Assembly: GCF_001422365.1 (NCBI RefSeq)
Contig: NZ_LMMT01000001.1
Span: forward strand, 598,820-662,819
Direction: 5' to 3'
Source of the DNA: Pseudorhodoferax sp. Leaf265
GTDB taxonomy: Bacteria > Pseudomonadota > Gammaproteobacteria > Burkholderiales > Burkholderiaceae_C
DNA length: 64,000 bases
The translations under genes were made by a program, and so were the position numbers. This document shows, piece after piece, positions 42,170 through 50,616 of this stretch; position 1 is the stretch's first letter, and every line of letters begins with the position of its first letter. The notes under the pieces were generated by a model. It did not search any database, was not told where the DNA came from, and saw nothing but the letters and a program-made list of their open reading frames with translations.

Positions 42170-42445
42170 TCAGGCAGCCGCTGCGGGAGCAGCAGCCGGC
42201 GCGGCGGCAGCGGCCTGGGCCACCAGACGCTCGACCGTGGGCGACGCCTGGGCGCCGACGCTGCGCCAGTAGCTCAGGCGGTCCTGGGCGATGCGGATGC
42301 TCTCTTCGTTGGCCTTGGCGGTCGGGTTGTAGAAACCGATGCGCTCGATGAAGCGGCCGTCACGGCGCACGCGCTTGTCGGCAACGACGATGTTGAAGAA
42401 GGGACGGGCCTTAGCACCGCCGCGGGAAAGCCGGATGACAACCAT
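42170..42445 (-). CDS. rpsP: 30S ribosomal protein S16
   Basis: 91 residues. The opening [20 protein letters not shown] and [10 protein letters not shown] are S16 hallmarks. An Ala/Pro-rich tail (residues about 78-91) extends beyond the core. AGGAT lies 7 bases before the ATG. It is the first gene of the rpsP-rimM-trmD-rplS operon, with a TATAAT box 125 bases upstream. Confidence 0.96.
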   Translation of the reverse strand: MVVIRLSRGGAKARPFFNIVVADKRVRRDGRFIERIGFYNPTAKANEESIRIAQDRLSYWRSVGAQASPTVERLVAQAAAAAPAAAPAAAA

Positions 42446-42569
42446 GATTTATCCTCAAGGGGTCGGCCTGCCAGCTAGATAGCACTGGTGGGCCAGATTC
42501 ATTTTTCAGATTCAGCGCTGAGACACGCGCTTGTGGCCACCCGGCCAGCGACACGCTGAAAAGCCCGCG

Positions 42570-42575
42570 ATTATA
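42570..42575 (-). promoter_or_regulatory. -10 element of the rpsP operon
   Basis: On the minus strand TATAAT in the context GCTATAATCG, giving a leader of about 118 bases before rpsP. The -35 is not obvious. It lies only 28 bases from the start of the divergent acetyltransferase gene, so the two promoters may compete. Confidence 0.6.
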
Positions 42576-42602
42576 GCCTGCACTGTTGCTTTTTCTTTCC
42601 AC

Positions 42603-43124
42603 ATGCCCAGCATCCGCCCCAGCACCGACGCCGACGTCGCGGCCATCACCGCGATCTATACCCACCACGTGCTGCATGGCACTGGCACCTTCGAGATCGA
42701 CCCGCCCACTGCACAAGACATGGGAGCACGCCGCGCCGACGTGCTGACCAAGGGCCTGCCCTACCTCGTGGCCGAGGAAGACGGCCGCGTGTTGGGCTTT
42801 GCCTACTGCACCTGGTTCAAGCCACGCCCGGCCTACCGGTTCTCAGCCGAGGACTCGATCTACCTCGCCCCCGAGGCCGCCGGCCGCGGCCTGGGCCGCC
42901 AACTGCTCACGGCACTGGCTGGCGAGGCCGAAGCGCGCGGCGTGCGCAAGCTCATCGCCGTGATCGGCGACTCGGCCAACGCCGGCTCCGTCGGCGTGCA
43001 CCGCGCGCTGGGCTTCACGCAGGTCGGCGTGATCCGCTCCTGCGGCTGGAAATTCGAGCGCTGGCTCGACATCGTGCTCATGGAAAAAGCCCTGGGCGCG
43101 GGCGACAGCCAGCCGCCGGCCTGA
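42603..43124 (+). CDS. GNAT family N-acetyltransferase (phosphinothricin acetyltransferase-like)
   Basis: 173 residues, one GNAT domain. The opening IRPSTDADVAAITAIYTHHV, the FEIDPPT segment, the acetyl-CoA loop (EAAGRGLGRQLL) and the late NAGSVGVHRALGFTQVG motif match the Pat/MnaT group, which acetylates phosphinothricin or methionine derivatives. The natural substrate in such housekeeping copies is usually unknown. Divergent from rpsP; the TM2 gene follows 4 bases after its stop. Confidence 0.86.
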   Translation: MPSIRPSTDADVAAITAIYTHHVLHGTGTFEIDPPTAQDMGARRADVLTKGLPYLVAEEDGRVLGFAYCTWFKPRPAYRFSAEDSIYLAPEAAGRGLGRQLLTALAGEAEARGVRKLIAVIGDSANAGSVGVHRALGFTQVGVIRSCGWKFERWLDIVLMEKALGAGDSQPPA

Positions 43125-43128
43125 AGCG

Positions 43129-43584
43129 ATGCGCAAGACCAAGAACAAGACCCTGGCCACCTGGCTGGCCCTGCTGGGTGGCCCGCTGGGCCTGCACCGC
43201 TTCTACCTGCGCGGCCTGGGTGATCTGTGGGGTTGGCTCTACCCATTGCCTACGGCGCTGGGCTTGTACGGCATCGAGCGCGTGCAGCAGTTCGGCCAGG
43301 ACGACCACTGGAGCTGGATGTTGATCCCGTTGCTGGGCGTGTCGATCGCGGCCAGCGCGCTGACCGCCATCGTCTACGGCCTGCGCACGCCCGAGAAGTG
43401 GAATGCCGCCTTCAACACGGCGGCCGCACCCGAAGCGCCGGCCGGCAGCACCAACTGGGTCACCGTCATCGGCATCGCCGCCGCGCTGCTGCTGGGCACC
43501 GGCGTGCTGATGGCCAGCCTGGCCTTCAGCTTCCAGCGCTACTTCGAATACCAGATCGAAGAGGCGCGCAAGATCTCGCAGTAG
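43129..43584 (+). CDS. TM2 domain-containing membrane protein
   Basis: 151 residues with three or four hydrophobic segments. The motif LLGGPLGLHRFYLRG in the first segment defines the TM2 domain, and a final membrane helix lies at about 112-138. Function of bacterial TM2 proteins is unknown. It follows the acetyltransferase gene by 4 bases and meets the phosphate transporter gene tail to tail, also with 4 bases between. Confidence 0.82.
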   Translation: MRKTKNKTLATWLALLGGPLGLHRFYLRGLGDLWGWLYPLPTALGLYGIERVQQFGQDDHWSWMLIPLLGVSIAASALTAIVYGLRTPEKWNAAFNTAAAPEAPAGSTNWVTVIGIAAALLLGTGVLMASLAFSFQRYFEYQIEEARKISQ

Positions 43585-43588
43585 CCGC

Positions 43589-44599
43589 TCAGAACACCCT
43601 GAAGCTGACCCAGTAGGCGATCGCTGCCACGAAAGCGCTGGCCGGGATCGTGAAGATCCAGGCCCACACGATGTTGCCCGCTACGCCCCAGCGCACCGCG
43701 CTGGCGCGGCGCGTGGAGCCCACGCCGACGATGGCGCCCGTGATGGTGTGCGTGGTCGACACCGGCACACCCAGCACCGTGGCCATGAACAGCGTCAGCG
43801 CCCCGCCGGTCTCGGCGCAGAAGCCGCCCACCGGCTTGAGCTTGGTGATCTTCTGGCCCATGGTCTTGACGATGCGCCAGCCGCCGAACATGGTGCCGGC
43901 CGCAATCGCCACATAGCAGCTGATGATGGTCCAGGTCGGCGGCGCTGCGTCCGTGGCCGAGGCATAGCCCGTGGCGATCAGCAGCAGCCAAATGATGCCG
44001 ATGGTCTTCTGCGCATCGTTGCCTCCATGGCCCAGGCTGTAGGCCCCGGCCGAGACCAGCTGCAGCCGGCGAAACCAGCGGTCCACGCGCGAGGGCGTCG
44101 CGCGCCGGAAGATCCAGGCCACGATCACCAGCATCAGCGAGCCCAGTGCGAAGCCCAGCAGGGGCGACACGAAGATGAAGGCCACCGTCTTGGCGATGCC
44201 GCTGCCGACCAGACCCGAGGCACCGGTCTTGGCCATCACAGCGCCCACGATACCGCCGATCAAAGCATGCGAGGAGCTGCTGGGAATTCCGTAGTACCAG
44301 GTGATCAGGTTCCACGAGATGGCGCCGATCAGCGCGCCGAACACCACGTGCACATCCACCACGCCTGGCTCGGCGATGCCCTTGCCCACCGTGGCCGCCA
44401 CACTCAGGTGGAACACGAAGATCGCGATGAAGTTGAAGAACGCCGCGAAGACCACGGCCTGCCCCGGCTTGAGCACCCCCGTGGACACCACGGTCGCGAT
44501 CGAGTTGGCCGCGTCGTGGAAGCCGTTCATGAAGTCGAATACCAGGGCCAGGGTGACCAGCAGCACCACGACCCACAGGGCCACCTGCACAGAAGCCAT
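43589..44599 (-). CDS. pit: Low-affinity inorganic phosphate transporter, PiT family
   Basis: 336 residues with about 10 membrane segments. The N-terminal FDFMNGFHDAANSIATVVSTG and the repeated GGRGN-type segments (AYSLGHGGNDAQKTIGI) are PiT signatures; the family moves phosphate as a metal-phosphate complex with protons. Its partner, a DUF47/PhoU-like gene, lies 15 bases upstream in the same direction, the usual pair. The shorter length compared with E. coli Pit (about 500 residues) is normal for this paired form. Confidence 0.92.
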   Translation of the reverse strand: MASVQVALWVVVLLVTLALVFDFMNGFHDAANSIATVVSTGVLKPGQAVVFAAFFNFIAIFVFHLSVAATVGKGIAEPGVVDVHVVFGALIGAISWNLITWYYGIPSSSSHALIGGIVGAVMAKTGASGLVGSGIAKTVAFIFVSPLLGFALGSLMLVIVAWIFRRATPSRVDRWFRRLQLVSAGAYSLGHGGNDAQKTIGIIWLLLIATGYASATDAAPPTWTIISCYVAIAAGTMFGGWRIVKTMGQKITKLKPVGGFCAETGGALTLFMATVLGVPVSTTHTITGAIVGVGSTRRASAVRWGVAGNIVWAWIFTIPASAFVAAIAYWVSFRVF

Positions 44600-44614
44600 C
44601 GCGCGCTGCCCGGA

Positions 44615-45262
44615 TCAGGAGTTCTCGAGGACGATGCCCTCGATCAGATTGGCCACGTCCTCGCACTTGTCGGTGACCGTCTCCAGCAGCTCGTAGATGG
44701 CCTTGAGCTTGATCAGCTCGCGGACGTCCGGCTCTTCGCGGAACAGCTTGCTCATGGCCGAGCGCATCACGCGGTCGGCATCGGATTCCAGCCGGTCGAT
44801 CTCTTCGCAGGTCTTGAGCGCGGCCTCGGCGGTCGCCGGGTCTCCGATGTTGGAGAGCAGCTTGACCGCGTCCTTCACGCGCTCGCAGCACTTCATGCAC
44901 AACTCGGTCAGGCGGCGGATCTCGTCCGTCATGCTGCGCACGTCATACAGCGCCATGGTCTCGGCCGCGTCCTGCAGCAGGTCGGCCACATCGTCCATGC
45001 AGTTGATCAGCGAGTGGATCTGCTCGCGGTCGATCGGCGTGATGAAGGTCTTGTGCAGCGTGCGGTTGACCTCTTGCGTCACACGGTCGGCGGCCCGCTC
45101 GGCATTGTCCACATCGCGGTTGTACTGCTCACGCAGGTGCGCATCGTGGTAGTTGGCCACCAGCTGCGAGAAGGCACGGGCCGCCTCCACGATGCGGTCG
45201 GCATGCTGGTTGAACATCTCGAAAAAGTTGCCATCGCGTGGCATCAGCTTGCCGAACAGCAT
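44615..45262 (-). CDS. DUF47 family PhoU-like regulator of the phosphate transporter
   Basis: 215 residues, all alpha-helical. The opening MLFGKLMPRDGNFFEMFNQHA and repeated acidic/amphipathic helices (NCMDDVADLLQDAAETM; DRLESDADRVMRS; KCEDVANLIEGIVLEN) are typical of the DUF47 proteins that accompany PiT transporters and likely control them. I chose the ATG at 45262, with AGGAT 6 bases upstream; the open frame extends further but through a C12 run. That homopolymer lies directly upstream of the ribosome site. Confidence 0.9.
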   Translation of the reverse strand: MLFGKLMPRDGNFFEMFNQHADRIVEAARAFSQLVANYHDAHLREQYNRDVDNAERAADRVTQEVNRTLHKTFITPIDREQIHSLINCMDDVADLLQDAAETMALYDVRSMTDEIRRLTELCMKCCERVKDAVKLLSNIGDPATAEAALKTCEEIDRLESDADRVMRSAMSKLFREEPDVRELIKLKAIYELLETVTDKCEDVANLIEGIVLENS

Positions 45263-45273
45263 GCGCAGATCCT

Positions 45274-45285
45274 GGGGGGGGGGGG
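45274..45285. repeat. Homopolymer of 12 G (C12 on the coding strand)
   Basis: An uninterrupted run of 12 G on the plus strand, which reads C12 immediately before the AGGAT ribosome site of the DUF47-pit operon. It is the longest single-base run noticed in the window. Runs of this length are prone to slippage during replication and also to sequencing error. Confidence 0.9.
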
Positions 45286-45376
45286 TGTCAGAAATATGAC
45301 GATTCGGTGAAACGGGGCGGAGTGTAACTGCGCGTTCCGGCGCCCCGGCCCACACTGCGATACTTCCGCCCACCAC

Positions 45377-45394
45377 GCCGGCACGCATGCCGGC
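45377..45394 (+). promoter_or_regulatory. Hairpin in the gmd leader
   Basis: A perfect 7-bp inverted repeat GCCGGCA / TGCCGGC with a CGCA loop, 33 bases before the gmd start. It lies in the 165-base gap between the divergent DUF47 and gmd genes. No T-run follows. It may be a leader structure or a binding site. Confidence 0.35.
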
Positions 45395-45427
45395 CCCTCA
45401 TCTCCCAGCGGATCCTTTGACGCTCTC

Positions 45428-46543
45428 ATGAAAAAAGTTGCCCTCATCACAGGCATCACTGGCCAAGATGGCGCCTACCTGGCCGAACTGCTGCTGCACA
45501 AGGGCTACGAGGTGCATGGCATCAAGCGGCGCGCCTCGCTGTTCAACACCGACCGGATCGACCATCTGTACCAGGATCCGCACGTGGAGCACCGCAACAT
45601 GGTGCTGCACTACGGCGACCTCACGGACAGCACCAACCTGATCCGCATCATCCAGCAGGTGCAGCCCGACGAGATCTACAACCTGGCCGCCATGAGCCAC
45701 GTGGCCGTGAGCTTCGAGATGCCCGAATACACGGCCAACGCCGACGGCCTCGGCACGCTGCGACTGCTCGAGGCCATCCGCATCCTGGGGCTGGAGAAAA
45801 AGACACGCTTCTACCAGGCCTCCACGAGCGAGCTCTACGGACTGGTGCAGGAAACGCCGCAGAAGGAGACCACGCCTTTCTACCCGCGCAGCCCCTATGC
45901 CGTGGCCAAGATGTACGCCTTCTGGATCACGGTGAACTACCGCGAGGCCTATGGGATGTACGCCTGCAACGGCATCCTGTTCAACCACGAAAGCCCGCTG
46001 CGCGGCGAGACCTTCGTCACGCGCAAGATCACGCGCGCCGCCGCGCGCATCGCACTGGGCCTGCAGGATTGCCTGTACCTGGGCAACCTGGACTCGCTGC
46101 GCGACTGGGGCCATGCGCGCGACTACGTCGAGATGCAGTGGCTGATGCTGCAACAGGAGCAACCGGAGGACTTCGTCATCGCCACCGGCGTGCAGTACAG
46201 CGTGCGCCAGTTCGTGGAGTTCGCGGCCAGCGAGCTCGGCGTCACCATGCGCTGGGAAGGCGCGGGGGTCGATGAACGCGGCATCGTTGCCGCAGTCCAC
46301 GGCAAGCAGGCCAAGTGCAAGGTCGGCGATGTGATCGTGAAGGTCGACCCGCGCTACTTCCGCCCGACCGAGGTCGATACCCTGCTCGGCGACCCGGGCA
46401 AGGCCAAGCGCAAGCTCGGCTGGAGCCCCAGGACCACGCTCAAGGAGCTGGTGGCTGAAATGGTGCAGGCCGACTACACCGCCGCCAAGCGCGACGCGCT
46501 GGTGCGGCTTGCTGGCTTCACGGCCTACGACCACCACGAATGA
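45428..46543 (+). CDS. gmd: GDP-mannose 4,6-dehydratase
   Basis: 371 residues. It converts GDP-mannose to GDP-4-keto-6-deoxymannose, the first step to GDP-L-fucose and related sugars. It is an extended short-chain dehydrogenase with the NAD(P) loop [15 protein letters not shown], the STSELYG segment and the catalytic Tyr-x3-Lys in [28 protein letters not shown] is diagnostic. It opens the polysaccharide region and overlaps fcl by 4 bases (ATGA). The ribosome site is poor. Confidence 0.96.
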   Translation: MKKVALITGITGQDGAYLAELLLHKGYEVHGIKRRASLFNTDRIDHLYQDPHVEHRNMVLHYGDLTDSTNLIRIIQQVQPDEIYNLAAMSHVAVSFEMPEYTANADGLGTLRLLEAIRILGLEKKTRFYQASTSELYGLVQETPQKETTPFYPRSPYAVAKMYAFWITVNYREAYGMYACNGILFNHESPLRGETFVTRKITRAAARIALGLQDCLYLGNLDSLRDWGHARDYVEMQWLMLQQEQPEDFVIATGVQYSVRQFVEFAASELGVTMRWEGAGVDERGIVAAVHGKQAKCKVGDVIVKVDPRYFRPTEVDTLLGDPGKAKRKLGWSPRTTLKELVAEMVQADYTAAKRDALVRLAGFTAYDHHE

Positions 46544-47493
46544 ACACGGCCGCCACACCGATCGACCGCAGCGCCACCATCCTGGTGGCCGGCGCCAAGG
46601 GCATGGTGGGCTCGGCCATCGTGCGCCGCCTGCAGGCCGGCGGCTACGGCCGGATCCTCGCGCCAGCGCGCGCCGAACTCGATCTGCAAGACCAGGCCGC
46701 CGTGCACGCCTACCTCGCAGCCCACCGGCCGGACTATGTGTTCATCGCCGCCGCCAAGGTCGGTGGCATCCAGGCCAACAACACCTACCGGGCCGAGTTC
46801 CTCTACCAGAATCTCAGCATCCAGAACAACCTGATCCACGGCGCGCACCTGGCGGGCGTGCAGCGGTTGATGTTCCTGGGATCCAGCTGCATCTATCCCA
46901 AGCTCGCCCCGCAACCGATCCGGGAAGACCATCTGCTGACTGGCTTGCTGGAGCCCACCAACGAGCCCTACGCGATCGCCAAGATCGCCGGCATCAAGAT
47001 GTGCGAGGCCTACAACGCCCAGTACGGGCGCCAGTACACCAGCGCCATGCCGACCAACCTGTACGGCCCCAACGACCACTACGACCTGGCCAACAGCCAC
47101 GTGCTGCCGGCGCTGATCCGCAAGGCCCACGAGGCCAAGCTGCGCGGCGATGCCGAGTACGTGGTCTGGGGCACGGGCACGCCGCTGCGCGAGTTCCTCT
47201 ATGTGGACGATCTGGCCGACGCCTGCGTGTTCCTCATGGAGCGCGGCTTCGATGGCCCGCTGATCAACGTAGGCGCCGGCGCCGACATCAGCATTGCCGC
47301 GCTGGCCGACATGGTCATGCGGACCGTGGGCTTCTCCGGGCGCGTCGTCTACGACCACAGCAAGCCCGACGGCACGCCGCGCAAGCTGATGGACTCCAGC
47401 CAACTCCATGCCATGGGCTGGCAACCGCGCGTCGGCCTGAAAGAAGGCATCGCCCGTTCGTACCAGGACTTTCTGGCACGATCCGCCGCTTAA
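46540..47493 (+). CDS. fcl: GDP-L-fucose synthase
   Basis: 317 residues. It epimerises and reduces GDP-4-keto-6-deoxymannose to GDP-L-fucose. The cofactor loop [14 protein letters not shown], the [15 protein letters not shown] segment and the catalytic [17 protein letters not shown] are family signatures. It is coupled to gmd by a 4-base overlap. Together the two genes supply fucose for the exopolysaccharide made by the genes downstream. Confidence 0.95.
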   Translation: MNTAATPIDRSATILVAGAKGMVGSAIVRRLQAGGYGRILAPARAELDLQDQAAVHAYLAAHRPDYVFIAAAKVGGIQANNTYRAEFLYQNLSIQNNLIHGAHLAGVQRLMFLGSSCIYPKLAPQPIREDHLLTGLLEPTNEPYAIAKIAGIKMCEAYNAQYGRQYTSAMPTNLYGPNDHYDLANSHVLPALIRKAHEAKLRGDAEYVVWGTGTPLREFLYVDDLADACVFLMERGFDGPLINVGAGADISIAALADMVMRTVGFSGRVVYDHSKPDGTPRKLMDSSQLHAMGWQPRVGLKEGIARSYQDFLARSAA

Positions 47494-47514
47494 CGGCCCC
47501 AGCTGCGGTCTCTC

Positions 47515-47973
47515 ATGTACGAACGGATCCTTGTTGTATGCACCGGCAATGTCTGCCGCAGCCCGCTGGCCGAGGCCCTGTTGCGCCTGCAGTTGCAAGC
47601 GGATGGCCGAGGAGAGGGGACGCAGGTGCAATCCGCCGGAACACGCGCGCTGGTTGGCAAACCCGCAGACGAAACCGTGCTGTATGTCGCGCGCCAGCAG
47701 CCCCGCCTAGTGCAAGAGCTGGAACGGCACCGTGCGCAGCAGGTCAACCGCACCCTGCTCTGGTGGGCCGATCTGATTCTGGTGATGGAGAAGGCCCACA
47801 TCCGCCAGCTCGCACAGGTCGATTCCCAAGCACCGGCCAAGGCCCGCATGCTGGGGCACTGGCTCGGGACATCCATTGCCGATCCCTACCTCAAGCACGA
47901 ATCGGTCTACCAGGAGACGCACAGCCTGGTCGAGCGGGCCGTGTTGTCATGGCGGGAGGGCATCCACGGGTGA
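47515..47973 (+). CDS. Low-molecular-weight protein tyrosine phosphatase
   Basis: 152 residues. The P-loop CTGNVCRS (Cys9, Arg15) and the acid loop DPY (Asp123) form the active site. In capsule and exopolysaccharide clusters this enzyme (Wzb/EpsP type) dephosphorylates the Wzc-like tyrosine kinase that controls chain length. No such kinase gene is in the window, although it would normally lie nearby. It follows fcl after 21 bases. The exact physiological partner is inferred. Confidence 0.92.
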   Translation: MYERILVVCTGNVCRSPLAEALLRLQLQADGRGEGTQVQSAGTRALVGKPADETVLYVARQQPRLVQELERHRAQQVNRTLLWWADLILVMEKAHIRQLAQVDSQAPAKARMLGHWLGTSIADPYLKHESVYQETHSLVERAVLSWREGIHG

Positions 47974-48040
47974 GCAGCCCTGCAGACCGGGCCAACGCGC
48001 CGGAACCGCCAGCGCCCCTGGACACTGTTACATTTCCTGA

Positions 48041-48056
48041 TGGCTTGAAAGTTGCT
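48041..48056 (+). promoter_or_regulatory. Candidate sigma-54 promoter, distal
   Basis: TGGCTTGAAAGTTGCT keeps the invariant GG and GC with exactly 10 bases between, and the TTGCT end is consensus; two bases of the -24 box differ from TGGCACG. It would give a leader of about 310 bases before epsA. Confidence 0.4.
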
Positions 48057-48181
48057 CTGCCGCAGAGTGCCGCTAACATCCCCGCCTACCGAGCACGGCG
48101 TCGACAATCTGTCAGCGCAGAATTTCCCGAATTTGGCGGCCTGCGAACCAGGCATTGACCGGGTGGGTTGACCCGGAATGT

Positions 48182-48199
48182 TTGTCGTCAACATGACAA
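48182..48199 (+). promoter_or_regulatory. Candidate activator-binding dyad
   Basis: TTGTC and GACAA separated by 8 bases, a symmetrical site centred about 125 bases upstream of the proximal -24/-12 candidate. The form and distance fit an upstream activator sequence for a Fis-type regulator. Which protein binds is not known. Confidence 0.35.
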
Positions 48200-48316
48200 T
48201 TTGGCCTATGAATGAGATGCCATCAGACAGACATGGACGGGCATCAAACTGGCTAATGCAGAGGACAAGGCCGGGGGGACATTCAAGAAAATGCACCATT
48301 TCGAAGCACGCAGAAG

Positions 48317-48331
48317 GCGGCAGTGTGGTTG
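48317..48331 (+). promoter_or_regulatory. Candidate sigma-54 promoter, proximal to epsA
   Basis: CGGCAGTGTGGTTGC has GG-N10-GC with an exact TTGC at -12 and GGCA at -24. Transcription would start near 48343, about 24 bases before the epsA ATG, an ideal distance for a short leader with the GAGG ribosome site. Confidence 0.45.
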
Positions 48332-48366
48332 CGTTTCCGATCGACTGGTCTTCCCCGAGGATGTGA

Positions 48367-49191
48367 ATGTCATTTCTGAGCAATTTATCCATCGCAGATC
48401 GCGGGCGCTACTTCGATGTGCTGGCAGAAGTCGCGCACATCCGCACGCATCTCGATTTGGTCCATTGGTTGCGCGGTGGCGTCCAGCACTTCATGCCGCA
48501 CGACATCCTGGTCGCCGCCTGGGGTGATTTCCAGCGCGGAGCCATCGGCCACGACATCGTCGCTCCACTGCGCGGCGTGCGAACCGCGCAGGCCAACATG
48601 TCCGCCCTGGTCTCTCGGCTGCAAGAACTGTTTGCCAACTGGTCAGCCGCGAACAAGCAGCCCTACGTGACCCCTGCCGAGCGGATCAACGGCCTTCTCG
48701 GGCTCGCGCCACAGCAGGACTTGATCCATTCATCGGCGCCAGCCATGCGCTCGGCCATGGTGCATGGCTTGCGCGACCTGCGCGCTGAACAGGATTGCCT
48801 GTATGTCGTGCTGAGCCGCGAGGCGATCTCCGAAAAGACCTGCGCCGCTGCGATGACCGCGCTGCTGCCCCACATCGACATGGCCATGCGCCAGACCGCC
48901 CTGCCCTCCAAGATCATCACGCAAGGCAGCGCATGCGGAGCGCCTGCGCAGATCACCATCTCGCGCCACGGCCCCGACAGCGCAGCACCCGACAACGGCA
49001 TGACGGGCCGTGAGTTGCAGATCATGCAATGGGTCGAAATGGGCAAGACCAACCAGGAGATCGGCACCATCCTGGACATCAGCACCTTCACCGTCAAAAA
49101 CCACCTGCAACGCATCTTCAAGAAGCTGGACGTCTACAACCGCGCCCAAGCTGTGTCCCGGCTCAAGAACAGTCACTACGCCCATGGATAG
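48367..49191 (+). CDS. epsA: XrtB/PEP-CTERM-associated transcriptional regulator EpsA (LuxR type)
   Basis: 274 residues. An N-terminal sensory region of about 200 residues is followed by a LuxR/GerE helix-turn-helix at about 211-265 (GMTGRELQIMQWVEMGKTNQ; STFTVKNHLQRIFKKL). It fits EpsA, the regulator at the head of exopolysaccharide clusters linked to exosortase B. It acts in the cytosol on DNA; its ligand is unknown. The start codon follows GAGG. It overlaps the next gene by 8 bases, so regulator and biosynthetic genes share a transcript. Confidence 0.87.
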   Translation: MSFLSNLSIADRGRYFDVLAEVAHIRTHLDLVHWLRGGVQHFMPHDILVAAWGDFQRGAIGHDIVAPLRGVRTAQANMSALVSRLQELFANWSAANKQPYVTPAERINGLLGLAPQQDLIHSSAPAMRSAMVHGLRDLRAEQDCLYVVLSREAISEKTCAAAMTALLPHIDMAMRQTALPSKIITQGSACGAPAQITISRHGPDSAAPDNGMTGRELQIMQWVEMGKTNQEIGTILDISTFTVKNHLQRIFKKLDVYNRAQAVSRLKNSHYAHG

Positions 49192-50608
49192 CTCTCCCAT
49201 TCCCTTGACACAAGTCAAGACCGCGCCCGAAGTCGTCGGCGGCGGCAGCCTGGGCAAGGACCACCCCCTCAGCTTCATCGAATCGCTGCTCGATCCCGGC
49301 ATGCTGGTGCTGTCGCTGTGGGGCGTCGGGCTGTACCACACGGGCAGCCTGCGGCCCGAGTACCTGATCCTGTCTGTCATCGTGTTCGCGATGACATTCC
49401 CTGGCACGACGCAGATCCGCTCATCGTTGCGCAAACTGGTCACGCAGACGCTTATCAACTGGGCGGCCATCGCCGCGCTGCTGATGGTGATGGGCGTAGC
49501 CACCGGGTACAACCGCCACTTCCCCGTGGGCGCGCTGCTCATGTGGCTGTGGCTGGCGCCCGTGTCGCAGATCGCCGCCCACCGCGCCCTGCGCCTGGCA
49601 GCACCCGCCATCCTGGCCCTACGCGGACCGCCGCGCAAAGCCGTGATCGTCGGCATGAACACCCAAGGGGTGGCGCTGGCACGCCGCATCCGCGAGACAC
49701 CGTATTCCCAGATTGAAGTCTCCGGTTTCTTCGACGACCGCGAACTGCACCGCTTGAACGCCCCGATGGGCTTTGGCCTGATCGACCGCCTTGCCGCCTT
49801 GCCGGCCTATGTCAAGGCGAACAACGTGCAGATGATCTATCTGTCCTTGCCCATGGCATCGCAGCCGCGCATCCTGCAGGTGCTCGACGGCCTGAAGGAC
49901 ACCACGGCCTCGATCTATTTCGTGCCCGACATGTTCGTGACGGATCTGATCCAGGGCCGCAGCGCGTCGGTGTGCGGGACGCCCGTGATCTCGGTCTGCG
50001 AAACCCCTTTCCGCGGCACGACCGGCCTGGTCAAGCGCGGCTGGGACATCCTGCTGGCCTCCGTGATCCTGCTGCTGATCGCACCGGTCATGTTGGCCGT
50101 GGCCATCGGCATCAAGCTGACCTCGCCTGGCCCCATCATCTTCAAGCAGCGCCGCTACGGCCTGGACGGCAAGGAGATCATGGTCTACAAGTTCCGCTCC
50201 ATGACAGTGACCGAAGACGGCGAAAAGAGCTACACGCAGGTCAAGCGGGGCGATGCGCGCGTGACCAAGATCGGCGCCTTCATCCGCAAGACCTCGCTGG
50301 ACGAGTTGCCTCAGTTCATCAACGTGCTGCAGGGACGCATGAGCGTGGTCGGCCCGCGGCCGCACGCCATCGCCGTGAACGAGCAGTACCGCAAGCTCAT
50401 CTCCGGCTACATGATCCGCCACAAGGTGCGCCCCGGCATCACCGGTTGGGCGCAGGTCAACGGCTTCAGAGGCGGCGACGATCTGGAATCCATGCAGCGC
50501 CGCATCGAGTTCGACCTGGACTACCTGCGCAACTGGTCTCTGCGGCTGGATCTGTACATCATCGCGCGCACGGTGGGCGTGGTGTTCAAGGACACGAAGG
50601 CGTATTGA
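49184..50608 (+). CDS. Undecaprenyl-phosphate glucose phosphotransferase (priming glycosyltransferase)
   Basis: 474 residues. N-terminal membrane segments (about 30-145), a nucleotide-binding-like domain (RKAVIVGMNTQGVALARRI) and a C-terminal sugar-transferase domain (KRGWDILLASVILLL; YKFRSMTVTEDGE; DELPQFINVLQGRMSVVGPR; RPGITGWAQVNGFRGG) match the WcaJ/EpsB type that loads glucose-1-phosphate onto the lipid carrier. I chose the ATG at 49184; the open frame upstream is inside epsA. This is a second priming enzyme in the window, distinct from the one at 28454-29830, so two polymers or alternative priming are possible. Confidence 0.92.
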   Translation: MDSSPIPLTQVKTAPEVVGGGSLGKDHPLSFIESLLDPGMLVLSLWGVGLYHTGSLRPEYLILSVIVFAMTFPGTTQIRSSLRKLVTQTLINWAAIAALLMVMGVATGYNRHFPVGALLMWLWLAPVSQIAAHRALRLAAPAILALRGPPRKAVIVGMNTQGVALARRIRETPYSQIEVSGFFDDRELHRLNAPMGFGLIDRLAALPAYVKANNVQMIYLSLPMASQPRILQVLDGLKDTTASIYFVPDMFVTDLIQGRSASVCGTPVISVCETPFRGTTGLVKRGWDILLASVILLLIAPVMLAVAIGIKLTSPGPIIFKQRRYGLDGKEIMVYKFRSMTVTEDGEKSYTQVKRGDARVTKIGAFIRKTSLDELPQFINVLQGRMSVVGPRPHAIAVNEQYRKLISGYMIRHKVRPGITGWAQVNGFRGGDDLESMQRRIEFDLDYLRNWSLRLDLYIIARTVGVVFKDTKAY

Positions 50609-50616
50609 GCCCCGAT

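Larger units (their letters stand above)
47974..48366 (+). promoter_or_regulatory. Regulatory region upstream of epsA
   Basis: 393 bases with no gene. It carries several dyads: GACAATCTGTC (48103-48113), CCGGGT / ACCCGG (48159-48164 / 48171-48176) and TTGTC / GACAA with an 8-base spacer (48182-48199). Two sequences have the sigma-54 GG-N10-GC spacing (48041-48056 and 48317-48331). A TGTC-N8-GACA site about 125 bases upstream of a -24/-12 element is a typical layout for an enhancer-binding activator such as PrsR. All roles are inferred. Confidence 0.5.
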
